From positions 7,748,001 to 7,812,000 of the forward strand of contig NC_079885.1 in assembly GCF_029227915.1 (NCBI RefSeq): a DNA stretch of 64,000 nucleotides, written 5' to 3'. Of the stretch, positions 41,818-52,721 are shown one piece after another. The stretch's first letter is position 1. Each line of letters starts with the position of its first letter. The stretch comes from Hydractinia symbiolongicarpus (taxonomy: Eukaryota; Cnidaria; Hydrozoa; Anthoathecata; Hydractiniidae). The translations under genes were made by a program, and so were the position numbers. The notes under the pieces are model-generated. The model did no database searches, was not told where the DNA came from, and saw nothing but the letters and a program-made list of their open reading frames with translations.

Positions 41818-42221
41818 GTTTTCGTATCCAAGAAGATTAAGTCCAATTAACGATCAAGTTCAAGAGCCAGAGGTTCAATATAATATTCCGTGTCCGTATA
41901 ACAAGACCAAGTATCAGTTCTTTTAAATATAGCCAGAAGTTTTGTGTGTCATAATCCGAAAGAAAGTTTAAGGGTATAGTCAGGTGAAATCCAATATAGT
42001 TATTCAAAGTTAATTATTACACGTGAACTTGTTGTTTGAATCTAAGATTATAATGAACATATGAGACATCATTTGTTTTAACAGACCGCGTTCGCCTAAC
42101 ACAAAATAATAACAGACACAACAAATAGAGTATTTTTTCTCTAGCCATATTAGGGTTCAAAGTTCAACTTGCACCACTTGCGGGAAAATTAAATATGGCT
42201 GCGCTAATTCCGAAATGGCGT

Positions 42222-44885
42222 ATTGTCACAGTCTGTATCATTAGCAATCATGTCAAAAACAAAGAAGCCATACACAGCGCATGTGTATTCAAATCAAAAC
42301 TAACTAAACATAACTGAGCACAATAAATAATTACTTTTGGTCAAGCTAAGGAACATAGTTGTGTCTATTTATAAAAGAGCGACAGGCAGCAAAAAGCATG
42401 TTGATTGCCTAATTAGAAGAGATAAATCACCTATACAGCCTACATGATAGTTGCACCACTTTCGGTTACAGGAATATATGGACACGGTGAAATTTTCACA
42501 TCTGAATTAAATTAGAACTAAATTAGCAAAAACTACTCAATATATCAGGCTTGAAGTTAAAACGTCAATATCTTCCGAAATCTTTAGTCCTGGTTTATGA
42601 AGAGTTGACCACGTAAATCACGTTTTCCCGAAAATCATAGAAGTGGCGCATTTTGGTAGGTTAAAAAGCAGGACCCAGGCCATAGGGTATAATGGCATTT
42701 AATGTCATTTATAGATTTTTTGCAAACACAAGATCCAATATGCATTGGTAAATTATTATTTCAATTCTTCTTCGCGATGGTGCTGATTCGCCAGAAATGC
42801 CGCAAGAAAGTGAGGGCTTTTGGGCGAGTTCAGCGTTTTAAGAAACCCCTCAAAATTTCACCCGAAAAAGTCCTAAAATTAAAAAAACCTGTATACTTTT
42901 TGGTTGTAGTAAAGCACAAACAAATGTTGTATCTTGCTCTTGGAAACCTACGGGAACTCATAGAAACACAAAATTATGTCAAAGAATAATAACAAAGCCC
43001 TCTGTTCAATGATATTTTGTTCAGCTGGCCAGCTAACTAGCTATAGGTAGGGTTAAAAAAAATCCACCATAGAACCTAGCTATCTAGCTAGCTTAATACC
43101 AAAACGATTGACAAGGGAAATAAAACATGCAATAGCTTATAAAAAATATGGCCATGCAATACAGAAGTTAAAAAATATACTAAAACTCCTTTAACAAATT
43201 TGCAACCTCGTCCCAAGGAGCTGTTCGGCTTTTTTTAATTTTAAGGCCTTGTTCAAGGCTTTTAAATATAAAAAGCTTAACAGGTCCTGGGGACGAGGTT
43301 GACAATTTTGGTTATTGTTTTCTCTCGCTTATTTTGACCTATTTTTCTTATTTTGACCTATTCAAAACTATATTGGGAAAACGACTTGTCACGTGCTAAT
43401 TTCATCCAATAAATAGCGTTCGCGATTGTTTAAATTGCCGGAAATTTCGTTTCCAGACCGTTTTCTTTCAGCTGCGTGCACAAGAAATGGCCGCAGCTTA
43501 TGTTTAGAGTGACTTGAGGCAAGACGCTCACAGGTTAGTGCGAACCTGATATCAATATATGTAGTTGTATACTAACGGAGAACTGGGTGAGAATTTAGAG
43601 TGCTTAGAGTATTAAACGAAGTTTCAACCAAACATCACGTTCATGTGATTAAATGTGCCTTTTTAATTTTTTAAAATTAAAAGCAGTAATGCTTGTAATG
43701 CGGCCTGTTTGTGGCAAGACCTTCTTTTTCAGTGAACAAACAATTTGGCTTCGCAAAACTTGAGCCGCTGTAGAGGTCGTAGCGCCCTACTGGGCCAGGA
43801 TGGTGCATGGTCCCTCCAAAATTTTTGTCGACCATGGTTTGAAATGCGTTTTTACCAGTTTAGGAGGTAAAATTTCAAAATCCTTCTCTCCCTTTTTTCG
43901 ACCCACTTTATTTAATATCTAATAGGTTGACTATCTAATGTAGTCAAAGTGCAGTGACTACTATAAGGTAATCACAATGACCACTTTTTGATCATGATAG
44001 ATCGTATTTCAGTAATGCCTACCTGAACCTAGTCTCAGTGTATACTTCGAATCAAGAGTCGTGGAACCATTGACTGCACGATGGACATTCTTGATCGTAG
44101 AATCATCATAATCGATCTCGCAGAAGGCGCATTTATGACTCTTTTTGATCACATCAAGCACGATCGCCGGATTTTCTAAAAAACTGTGACTGGAATGACT
44201 TCTCATCCGCAAAGAGATAAAAGAAATCAAGATACGCTATTTCTCCTCTATCGGTGCCCCTGACAATTTTGTGGATCATAAAGGTATCATAAGGCATTTT
44301 TGACATACTCCGTTTTTCCCCACATGTCGCGTATTGGTAAAATGACCATCAAACAGTTCATTATTTTATCTTTTTACCTTTTTGCGAACCAAAGTCATTA
44401 AATGGATAGTATTTACAGAAATGATGCTAATGCCAATTAAAAACCACACCAAAATAAATTATGAATCAACTAACATTTAATAAATTATGCTTGTCTTTTT
44501 TTGGCGACAGACGGTAATAATAATTTCTCTTGTTATACTCGACTGAATCTTTTGCTTCGCTTTTAACATTTGAAAATTAAAAATAATTAAAGTCAAATTA
44601 GCACTGCAAGGACTTGTTAATGCAGGTGCAAGAATGTTATCTGATTGTTAATTGTGTTGTTTTGATGCGTGTTGTTAAGAAAACAGGGCAAAAAGTACGT
44701 GGAATGAAAATCTACCGGACGTACGCTCTTTAATTACATCATCGTTTATTCTGAATTGTCTGTATTCTTGTCAGTCATTTTAGGCGAACAAGATCAAAAT
44801 GCAAAAATGATAGCATTGTGAAAGATAAACTTGGCTTTAAATTTCCAATGATTCCAGTACGACTCCCCTCAGTTATAGCTTTGCT
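42222..44885. other. Gap: gene-poor, two short unassigned frames
   Basis: 42702-42989 (+, 95 aa, very basic middle) and 44009-44230 (-, 73 aa, with CAFCEIDYDD) are the longest frames; neither has a motif I recognise. A CACGTG at about 43389 and a CCAAT box nearby precede GC-richer DNA around 43440-43520, which might be a promoter, but no gene follows convincingly. Confidence 0.35.
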
Positions 44886-44904
44886 GTAATGAATAACAAG
44901 AGAG

Positions 44905-45045
44905 AATTTGTATTCAGTGAAATGACATTTAAATTCAGATGATTAGCAATTATATTCAGTGGATTAAGATTGGTATTCAGCGGATTGAGATTTTTATTCG
45001 ATGAATTCGTATTTGTATTCTGTATTCATTCTTATATTCAGTCGA
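44905..45045. repeat. Degenerate ATTCAG-GGATTAAGATT tandem repeat
   Basis: TATTCAGTGGATTAAGATT and TATTCAGCGGATTGAGATT follow one another, with weaker units on either side (GTATTCAGTGAAATG; TATTCGATGAATTCG). The unit is about 23-25 bases. Confidence 0.5.
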
Positions 45046-45109
45046 CCGAAAACTCTCGGTTATCCGAGAAAACTTTTGGTGTTGGTGTTAGTTTCGTAAA
45101 ATATACAAT

Positions 45110-45245
45110 TACGCGGAGAAATTGATTACAACGTGGCGCAGAAATTACAAAATGGCGCAGACGTTACAAAGTGGCGCAGAAATTACAAAGTGGCGGAGAA
45201 ATTACAAAGTGGCGTGAAAATTACAAAATGGCGCAGAAGTAGCGC
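45110..45245. repeat. Minisatellite, unit about 20 bp (GTGGCGCAGAAATTACAAA)
   Basis: About seven units in a head-to-tail row, differing at one to three positions (GTGGCGGAG, ATGGCGCAGACG, GTGGCGTGAAA). It starts inside CGCGGAGAAATTGATTACAA and ends GGCGCAGAAGTAGCG. No coding phase is kept. Confidence 0.75.
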
Positions 45246-45579
45246 ATAACAATGTTAATCTTAAAGTGGTTCTGTTTAATAAGGAGTGTGTGAACTACGT
45301 TTTTTTAGAAGAACCAGGCGAATTTGCCTCAGCCTTAGGTTGCTCATATTCCTTCATTGTTTCTAGAACGATAGACCTATTGTCTTTCTGCCCGAATTTA
45401 AGATAAAATTGTTTGTGTTTAAAAGAGTGTATCGAGTGAGAGTAAAAAAGCACTTTTTGTCGTTTACCTGTAAAAATTGTTTTTTCTTTCTTTTACCAGA
45501 TTGATCATACTGTATAATTTATTTACATTGTTTATCCAGGTGTATGAACATGACGTTAAAAGAAAAAACAAAAACAAAA

Positions 45580-45870
45580 AAATGCCAGCAAGGAAGTTTG
45601 ACTGCACTGGTCTTGTACTAAGTAGTGCAGATGAAAAGTTTTACGGATGGAAGAAATGTCTAGTTATCTTTGGAGAGTCAAATAAGATTGTACTGAGTAG
45701 TGCAGATGAAAAGTTTTACGGATCGAAGAAATGTCTAGTTCCTCTGAAGACTGTTCGCAGACCTCTTTTGAGTTGCCCAAGCTAGACATTTTTGGTACTT
45801 TGGTTCCGGAATATGGATCTAAACCCTTGACAGAAGTCCTGCATGTACAAGTAAGATACATTTTAACAAC
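45580..45870 (+). mobile_element. B-class 3'-UTR fragment with an internal duplication
   Basis: It begins with a module remnant GCCAGCAAGGAAGTTTGACT. The segment AGTAGTGCAGATGAAAAGTTTTACGGAT is present twice (about 45620 and 45696). The three-way-junction element is complete, with a perfect 10-bp outer stem AAATGTCTAG/CTAGACATTT (45729-45738 with 45782-45791) and CTG-TTCG-CAG inside. Far from the other copies, it shows that the family is dispersed. Confidence 0.6.
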
Positions 45871-48127
45871 TGCTGACGAAGTCGGGGTTGAAATGTTTAT
45901 TAAATGTAAGGAGACTTTATCAAACGCAAAGACTATTGCCTACCAGTGGTACAAACAATCTGAAATGGCCTCAAATTATCTACTGTTGAAGGACATAACG
46001 TTAAGTCAAACGTCAGAGGAGTCATATCCGCTTCAACATTGAAGACGGCGATATTTTAACCGAATCCTACGAAGCATTTTTAGCTTTTTCATTGACTTTT
46101 GATTATTATATCAGTAACGCTGATTTAATTCTTATTTTTAACACTTTTAGCTTTAACTGCACATAATATTTTATTTTGCATGATAAAAAATAATAAAAGC
46201 ATTTTCTGCCATATGTACCATCAGATTAACATAACTTTCTACATTTTTGTGCTGTTATCAAAAGCAACAAAATGCAGAAGCTGCATAAACTATCTCGCTA
46301 TTAAAAAGGTTCAACTACAATACATTCACAATAGTGACACATCCAAATCTGTTGTTACTTTACATTTGGAAAAACCAAAGTGGTGTATGCTACTTAGCCT
46401 GTGACCACAAACCATGCTGCTAAGATTTGAAATCTCTTTAATAACTGACTAAAATTGCGCACAGTAAAAGCAGTTAAATGATTTTTTTTTTAAAAAAATA
46501 ATATTTTGGGAAATAAATTCAAAAATGTGATGGTTCGCGATATACACCCCTTTTTTTGAAAATATCAAAATTTAAACCGCTGTCGCCGGAATTTGTGACT
46601 CCACTAAATAATGACCCCCAGTTAAGATAACCTTGTTAAAAATAACTCCCTAGTCATAATAAACTAGTGAATTGTTATCCCTAGGGTCATCATTTTCTAG
46701 GAAATAATAACTTCCCCAGTTTATTTTGACTCCCTTATATTTCTTTTTGAATAGAACGGTAAAAATGGTTCAGTTAATAAATTTTATATAAAAATTTTAC
46801 CCGAATTTTTTGTACACGACCAAGATCTTTCTCCAAATTTTTTGCCTTAACAAAAAACATTGTGAGTAAACTTTTGTTGCATTTTTTGACGTAATTTCGT
46901 GCTTAAATAAAAAATGAAGTGACAGTTTACCATTTTAGAGTCTTTATAAAAAACAATTCTGTTTAAATTGAAATAAGAAACGGAGGGAAATTTGATTTCA
47001 AATGGTTGAATTTTATTCCGTGATGAATAAGAAATATTATTACATGTCAGTACATCACAAATGTCTATTCAGAAAACTGATTGGGCTAGGTTTGAAGTTG
47101 AAGACGTTTTATCATTTCATATTGCTCATTCATATTGATATTGAAGTATGTTATTATCAAAATAGGTTTGTACTTAATAAGTGATGAAAACGTAATCGTC
47201 ATTGTAATGATAAAAATAAAAATTCAAAAATGAAAGACAAAAAGTGTCTATTATTTTTGTATTTGTAAAAAGCACTTATGCTAGAGAAGAACTTGTGTTT
47301 CACAAATAAGGCGAAAAGAAAAAGCCAATACGAAATGTGATAGTCCAGAGTTATACAAAGTGCTTTAGGCACTGTTTATACGAGATGTTTTCCATAATTT
47401 CTTTTTCCAACGCTTAACAATAGTTACTCCTATTCCCCCCTTGAAGGAGGGTGACGAGTGAAAATTATTCATTATACGACACCAAAGATAATTGTCAATT
47501 TTGATTGCCATTGACAAACGCCACGTACCAATGTATGCGAAGAAATGGATTGAACCAGGTGGTTGTTGAAGACTGTTCAATGTCACCAAACACATTGTTT
47601 TCACACCCCGGTCTTTGAACTGCTTTATTTTAGTGATGGGCAAGGTGTTATTCAACATACCACAACTGTAGATTGTATTCACGTTCACTTAGCCCGTTAT
47701 AAAGTGGTTGATCAACCGTTAGTTAAATTCGTGGGCTGCAATCTTCGACCCCAAACCTCATTTAAAATAATTTGGTAATTTCCTGTTAGTTTTAACTATT
47801 TTCAATTATTTGTTAATGGACAAAATATTGTAAAAGAACCCCTTAAATACCCTCTTGCCCCTCTTTTCAACTACAAGGTGGCCAGTATATTTAACCTTTA
47901 TAGTGGAAAAAATCAAGCTTTTTCAGCCCGGTTAACCACCCTGGATTGATGTCTATAAATATAGTTGGAAAGGTGAATCAGCTTTGTATGAACGAGATGC
48001 AGCAAGTTTTTAATAAGTATACGCTATGTGTAAATTTTTGCCTAAAAAACAAGCGGTGGAAACACAAACTTTTCAAGCCGCCAACGTTTTGTTAACTTGT
48101 ACCAGTATATTTTCAAGAAGTTATTAC
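45871..48127. other. Gap: no gene seen
   Basis: Short frames without motifs. At 46590-46735 the words AATGACCCC, AATAACTCCC and CCCTAGGGTCAT form a loose set of inverted and direct repeats. Confidence 0.35.
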
Positions 48128-48203
48128 ACCACTAACTTTAGAAATAAAAGCGTTGATACATTAACTTTACCACTAACTTTAGAAATAAAAGCGTTGATAC
48201 ATA
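48128..48203. repeat. Perfect tandem duplication containing CCACTAACTTTAGAAATAAA
   Basis: A 34-base segment (ACCACTAACTTTAGAAATAA and 14 more bases ending GATACAT) occurs twice, separated by TAACTTT. The two copies are identical, so the duplication is recent. Confidence 0.7.
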
Positions 48204-48554
48204 ATTTAGATCAGAAATTATGTATGGTTAGCACTTGTAATTGCAAACACCTGCACTGTCTGTTTGTAACAGGCAAAGTGGATATCGTCATTTTCCTTTG
48301 ATGCCGCCGAAAAACTTTGTCTAATATGTTAAATTTTCTGACGTGACGGTGCGACGTCAATAACACTACTTTAACGTCAATATCCTATATTAAATTAATG
48401 AAGCACATTTAAAACTTTAAGGCCAAATAACTTGGAAACGAGGTGGTGACGTCAATCATTTTTCAACGCGTGGGTAACTAGGGACCACCTAGGACTAACT
48501 TAGGTAATTTTCCCCAAACCTGGGTCCCCAAATCCGTTTCGGAATGCATGGGTT

Positions 48555-48835
48555 TATGACGTCATCAAAAAACCATTAAACCATAGTATTTCCGTAACCG
48601 TTTGTCAAAAGTACATGATCCTATACATTTTCTTGATCAGGTTTCAAGATCTCTACAATAAAGGCAAAAGGTATACAAATTTCTAAATAATTTTTTTTGG
48701 GTTATGACGGGCCATTGCTGACGTCATCAAAGTTTTTAAACCCTGATATTTCTTTAGGCGTTCGTCGAGAACATATGATTATTTTGACCAACGCATCAAC
48801 CTCTACACATTACAGACAAAGAATTAACAAATTCA
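48555..48835. repeat. Diverged tandem repeat starting TGACGTCATCAAA
   Basis: Two units of about 160 bases, the first from 48558 and the second from 48719, share TGACGTCATCAAA, TTAAACC, TATTTC and a CTCTACA segment in the same order. More GACGTCAA words lie upstream (48353, 48449). TGACGTCA is a CREB/ATF site, but here it is simply part of the repeat. Confidence 0.5.
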
Positions 48836-49125
48836 GCGAATTTTTTATCTCAACTGCACTTCTGACGTCAGAAAAACTTCTAAAACAACCTTATTTTTAC
48901 TGACCTTTTGCCTAAGTGGATTTCTTCCACGAGCTTTATTGACTAGCATTATTATATTATAGAGTGTAGTGTCTTCCGAAGATGGCGGATGCTTTTCTTT
49001 AACGGAAATTTTAATGAATCAGTTTTAACGAAACTATGCAAAACTGTTTTAATCAATATAGAAATTTAAATTCTGTATACAAATACGAAAAAGAGAAGAT
49101 TAAACTTGATCTTTGTTGATACTCA

Positions 49126-51731
49126 ATGTTAACTTTGTTCGTAAAAGATGTTGTAAAATATGTTGCAAGAAAAAAAAACGTTACTTCAGATGTTATTTAC
49201 AAATTCAGCTGTGAAGATTGTAAGAGGACCTTTCGAACAGAAAAAGGTTTGAAACAACATGGACAATCTTTTAAACATAAAAACATTCACCAATAGAACC
49301 TGAACCTCAGTGTATTGAGGCATTCTGTTATGCAGAAGACATAAAATACAAATGGGGATCATTTGATGACAATATTTTTGAAAGGACGTTATCGGATGTC
49401 TATGAAAAGACTGTGTATTGGAGGAAGAACTTGTTCTTATTACCTACTGGTACCGCTGGTAAACGATATATAGATGAGATCACCAGACTGATGAACGATT
49501 GGCTTGATATTATAGCGTTGAAAAACATATCGTTTAAGGCGACCATGGCAATGCCTAATTTACTGCTGCAAAAGCCGTTGAAAAACAGCAAAGCAAAGGA
49601 TCATCTAAAAGCATTGGAAAGACGATTGCAATTGTGGTATGCAGGGCATTCATCGAAACTTTTTCTGAAAAGTCAAACTATCAAGGACAATTTAAAATCC
49701 TTTAACAAACCAAAATCTTTGGCGGAAATATTGAAGAAATTTGCGGCAGAGATGCAAAAGGCAATGTTAACGGTGCAATAAAATTGTTGACCAACAAAAT
49801 GCAACATGGTATTTTACCCCTGAATGAAAATAATTTATCTACCCTACGGATGAGGCATCCTACTGCACAGAAAGCTGGCCCTGATGTTTTGTTATCAGAC
49901 TATCGTTCATCAAATTCGTTATGAATGCATTGATGCAGAGGCAGTTAGGAAAGCAGCGATCAGGACAAAAGGAGGATCTGGACCATCTTGAATTGATGCG
50001 GATGGATGGAGAAAGATACTTGCCTCCAACAACTTCGAAGAAAGTTCTATCACTTTATGTGAAACATTTTCGAAGCAATCTTAACATGTCGTTTGATTCG
50101 TCTTGATAAGAACCCAGGGCTTCGTCCTATTGGTATTGGAGAGGTACTCAGAAGAATCGCGGGCAAAGTTGTTAGATCTGCTGTACGCGATGATATCATT
50201 TCATCGGTTGGATCGTTGCAGACATGTGCTAGACATGAAGCAGGCTGTGAAGCTGCGGTTTATGCAACGAACACCATATTTCAGGATGAGAATATAAAAG
50301 CTGTGTTATTAGTGGATGCTGTGAATGTCTTTAACTTTGTAGACAGAAACGTTTTCTTACATAATATAAAGATAATTTGCCCATCAATTTCAACGTTCGT
50401 GCACAATTGTTATTTTATAGCATCTAGGTTATTTGTGTTAAGAGGAATGGAGCTGAAATCTGAGGAAGGGACAACGCAGGGTGATCCCATCGCTATGGCT
50501 GTTTATGCAATTGCCTTAATTCCCATGATATTCATGATTATGGAGGTTGTCAACGAAACAAAGACAGTAGCTTATGTTGATAATGTTACTACCGCTGGAG
50601 AGCTGTTTAGTCATTAAGACGGTGGTGGAATCAACTCTGCTTACTGGGGCCAAAGTTTGGATATCTTCCAGAGGCAACAAAATCTTGGTTAATAGTAAAA
50701 GCTGACTTGTTGAAAAAAGCAAATATGGTTTTCAGTGATAGCAGTGTGAACATCACAATAACAGGTAAAAGACATATTGGTGCTGTTCTTGGATCGGGTG
50801 TGTTTAAAGATGAATACATGGCTCAGAAGATCAAACTTACAGCTGTTTTGTAAGTGGATACAAGAATAAACTTACTTACTGTATGCGTACGATTTTAAAC
50901 ATTGGCAGTTATTTGCAACAGGTGGATAATATCATTTTGTTAGAATTTATTCCTGCGTTGACTGGAGGTATTATATGTTCGGAAATAGAAAGACGATTGT
51001 TGTCCTTGCCCCCGAAATTGGGTGGTTTAGGTATCCCAATGTTTTCAAAGATTTGTGAAACTGAATACTCCAACGCTATCATATTGACGGAAGTTTTAAG
51101 ATCCGACATTGTAAAGCAGATTCGTAAATTAACACTTGCAAATGATGCTGCTAAAAAGGCGAAGATCAGATCAGAAAAAGAAGGAAGAAATAAGGAGAAG
51201 TTATCGCAGATTAGAGAAAGTTTGGATGCAGAAAAGAAACGTTTAAATGACTTGAATTGTGAAAACGGGGCATCAATCTGGTTGACAACGTCACCTTTAA
51301 AAGATGACGGATTCGTGTTAACTAAGCAACAGTTTTGGGATCTCGATCGTATCAGATATGGTTGGGAGCTTTCAAAGCTCCCTGAATTGTGTGAATGTGG
51401 GTCGAAATTTAATATTCAGCATGCTCTTTCCTGTAAAAAGGAGAGTTGAGCATGGGAGCTTCACCCAGTCGTTTTCGCTGCAACTGGTGGTATGAGTGGT
51501 GAATGCAGACACTTATTTAAACGATTAATTGACTTGATTGCGTAGAAAAGGAAACAGAGATATGATTTGACAGCCTGCTGGGTAAAAAGAAAGATCTGCT
51601 TTTCTTTATTAAATTCCATTGAACTTTGTATACGTGGCAGTCGGTCAATATACCATTGTAATGAAAGTTTGGCGAGATTGATAGGAAACAGTGCTGATGT
51701 CAGCGAATTGATGGCCAATATCGCAGTTTAG
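49126..51731 (+). pseudogene. Zinc-finger reverse-transcriptase element, broken
   Basis: The plus strand reads as one protein in about seven frame segments. A C2H2 finger (CEDCKRTF, then HGQSFKH) starts the reading (ATG 49126). After a shift near 49287, YWRKNLFLLPTGTAGKRYI, RLQLWYAGHSSKLF and IRTKGGSG-type text follow. The RT lies at 50093-50617: NPGLRPIGIGEVLRRI, LLVDAVNVFNFVDR (first Asp), EGTTQGDPIAM, and VAYVDNVT, where the second catalytic Asp of the usual (F/Y)xDD is Asn. A C-terminal CECGSKFNIQHALSC knuckle (51390-51440) and a KRKICFSLLN segment end at about 51731. It belongs to an RT group common in invertebrate genomes, whose name I am not sure of. Only 36 bases separate it from the Tigger. 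Confidence 0.7.
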
Positions 51732-52070
51732 TTTGTTTCTTCTTGTTACGTAAACCTTTTCGATGTACAGTAGACTCCCGGTTATTCGAACCTGCACTTA
51801 TTCGAATAATTCGGTTATTCGAACTGAGATGGCGTTCCCCTTGGATCTGCTTACCCAACTCAGGCAAAAACACTCTCGGTTATTCAAACTTCAGTTATTC
51901 GAATAATTCGGTTATTCGAAGTGATTTTTATTCCCCTTGGGGCCAATTATAGGCTAAGTCACCCTCAGTTATTCGAATTTTTCTTATTGGGAGATCGTCG
52001 AGTGAGAACATTGATTTTCTGCGATTAAAACACTTTTTTTCTTCAAAAAATCAGGTTTCAATATTCATGG

Positions 52071-52505
52071 CTATTTACACTCTTCAAGCAATTTCTTCAA
52101 AAGTTCAATATTCTCCTTCGGTCCAGAGAATTGAAGCAAACAGGGGATCCTCAATCCCTTATCATCTCCAAAGTTAGTTCTTTTCCCTGTCACTTTTACT
52201 TTGTAAGTACACAACATCTCTGACTTCAGAAAGTAAAATATCGTTTTGGCAAATTTTCCTGTTTTTCCTTTAGGCAAATGACCAACAATATCTCCTTTTT
52301 TGCAGACCGCCACTGCATATTTGTCTATGTCGTTTGTTGGTTCCATTTTAGCTTCTAGGACTTCACCAATAACAGCGTTCCATTTCTTTTGATACTCATG
52401 ATATCCCATAACGGTTGAGTTACTCTCATAATACTTGATAAGAATGATTTCTATCGGCTGTGTTTCGTTGATTATCATTGAAACAAGATCCATTGTAATT
52501 TTCAC
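52071..52505 (-). CDS. HIRAN-like domain protein carried by the Tigger element
   Basis: A complete 144-codon frame starts MKITMDLVSM at 52505. The core reads YHEYQKKWNAVIGEVLEAKM, then EPTNDIDKYAVAVCKKGDIV, then GHLPKG, and ends with VTGKRTN, GLRIPCLLQF. The GE-L-x5-PxNxxDxxAVAV pattern followed by VGH(V/L)P is characteristic of HIRAN and HIRAN-like domains, which in HLTF bind free 3' DNA ends. About 100 residues of core fit the usual domain size; no other domain is present. It lies wholly inside the transposon, divergent from the transposase, so I infer an accessory role on transposition intermediates or in regulation. The host origin is unknown. Confidence 0.75.
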   Translation of the reverse strand: MKITMDLVSMIINETQPIEIILIKYYESNSTVMGYHEYQKKWNAVIGEVLEAKMEPTNDIDKYAVAVCKKGDIVGHLPKGKTGKFAKTIFYFLKSEMLCTYKVKVTGKRTNFGDDKGLRIPCLLQFSGPKENIELLKKLLEECK

Positions 52506-52721
52506 TTCTTCGTCCTAATGGTGGTGTGACTGCTTTGTTGTTGTGTTGTTTCGTTTCGTTTTATAACATTCGAACGTTTTAAAAGGATCATTCAAAATTC
52601 GAACGTTTCCTTTGATTTTCAAACGTTTCATCTAATTTTCGAACGTTTCGAAAGCTCGATTAAAAAACAAGTGGGTGGATATAAACAAACTTTTTAAAGG
52701 TTCTTCAAATCCACATTAAAG
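52506..52721. promoter_or_regulatory. Divergent intergenic region with four TTCGAACGTTT-type sites
   Basis: Between the two start codons lie TTCGAACGTTT-like words at about 52569, 52598, 52618 (TTTCAAACGTTT) and 52638, spaced 29, 20 and 20 bases. Their regular spacing and partial palindrome (AACGTT) suggest binding sites for a dimeric protein, perhaps one encoded by the element itself. A GGATATAAACAAAC sequence at about 52676 could be the TATA box of the transposase gene. The function is inferred. Confidence 0.45.

Larger units (their letters stand above)
38077..42221. mobile_element. Complete ISL2EU-type DNA transposon (4145 bp)
   Basis: TIRs of 60 bp at 38077-38136 and 42162-42221 begin ACGCCATTTCGGAATTAGCG and differ at about one base. 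They are flanked by AT at 38075-38076 and at 42222-42223, the 2-bp duplication known for ISL2EU elements. Inside are a plus-strand THAP-DDE gene and a convergent minus-strand gene with a YqaJ nuclease domain, the defining pair of ISL2EU. Both genes are damaged, but the ends look intact, so the copy could still be moved if proteins were supplied from elsewhere (inference). Confidence 0.85.

Noticed and set aside
44009-44230. Zinc-finger gene from CAFCEIDYDD
   Set aside because: Only one Cys pair and no partner residues, and no similar frame on either side.
48558-48730. TGACGTCA words as CREB-controlled enhancer
   Set aside because: They are part of a tandem repeat and no gene lies nearby to be controlled.
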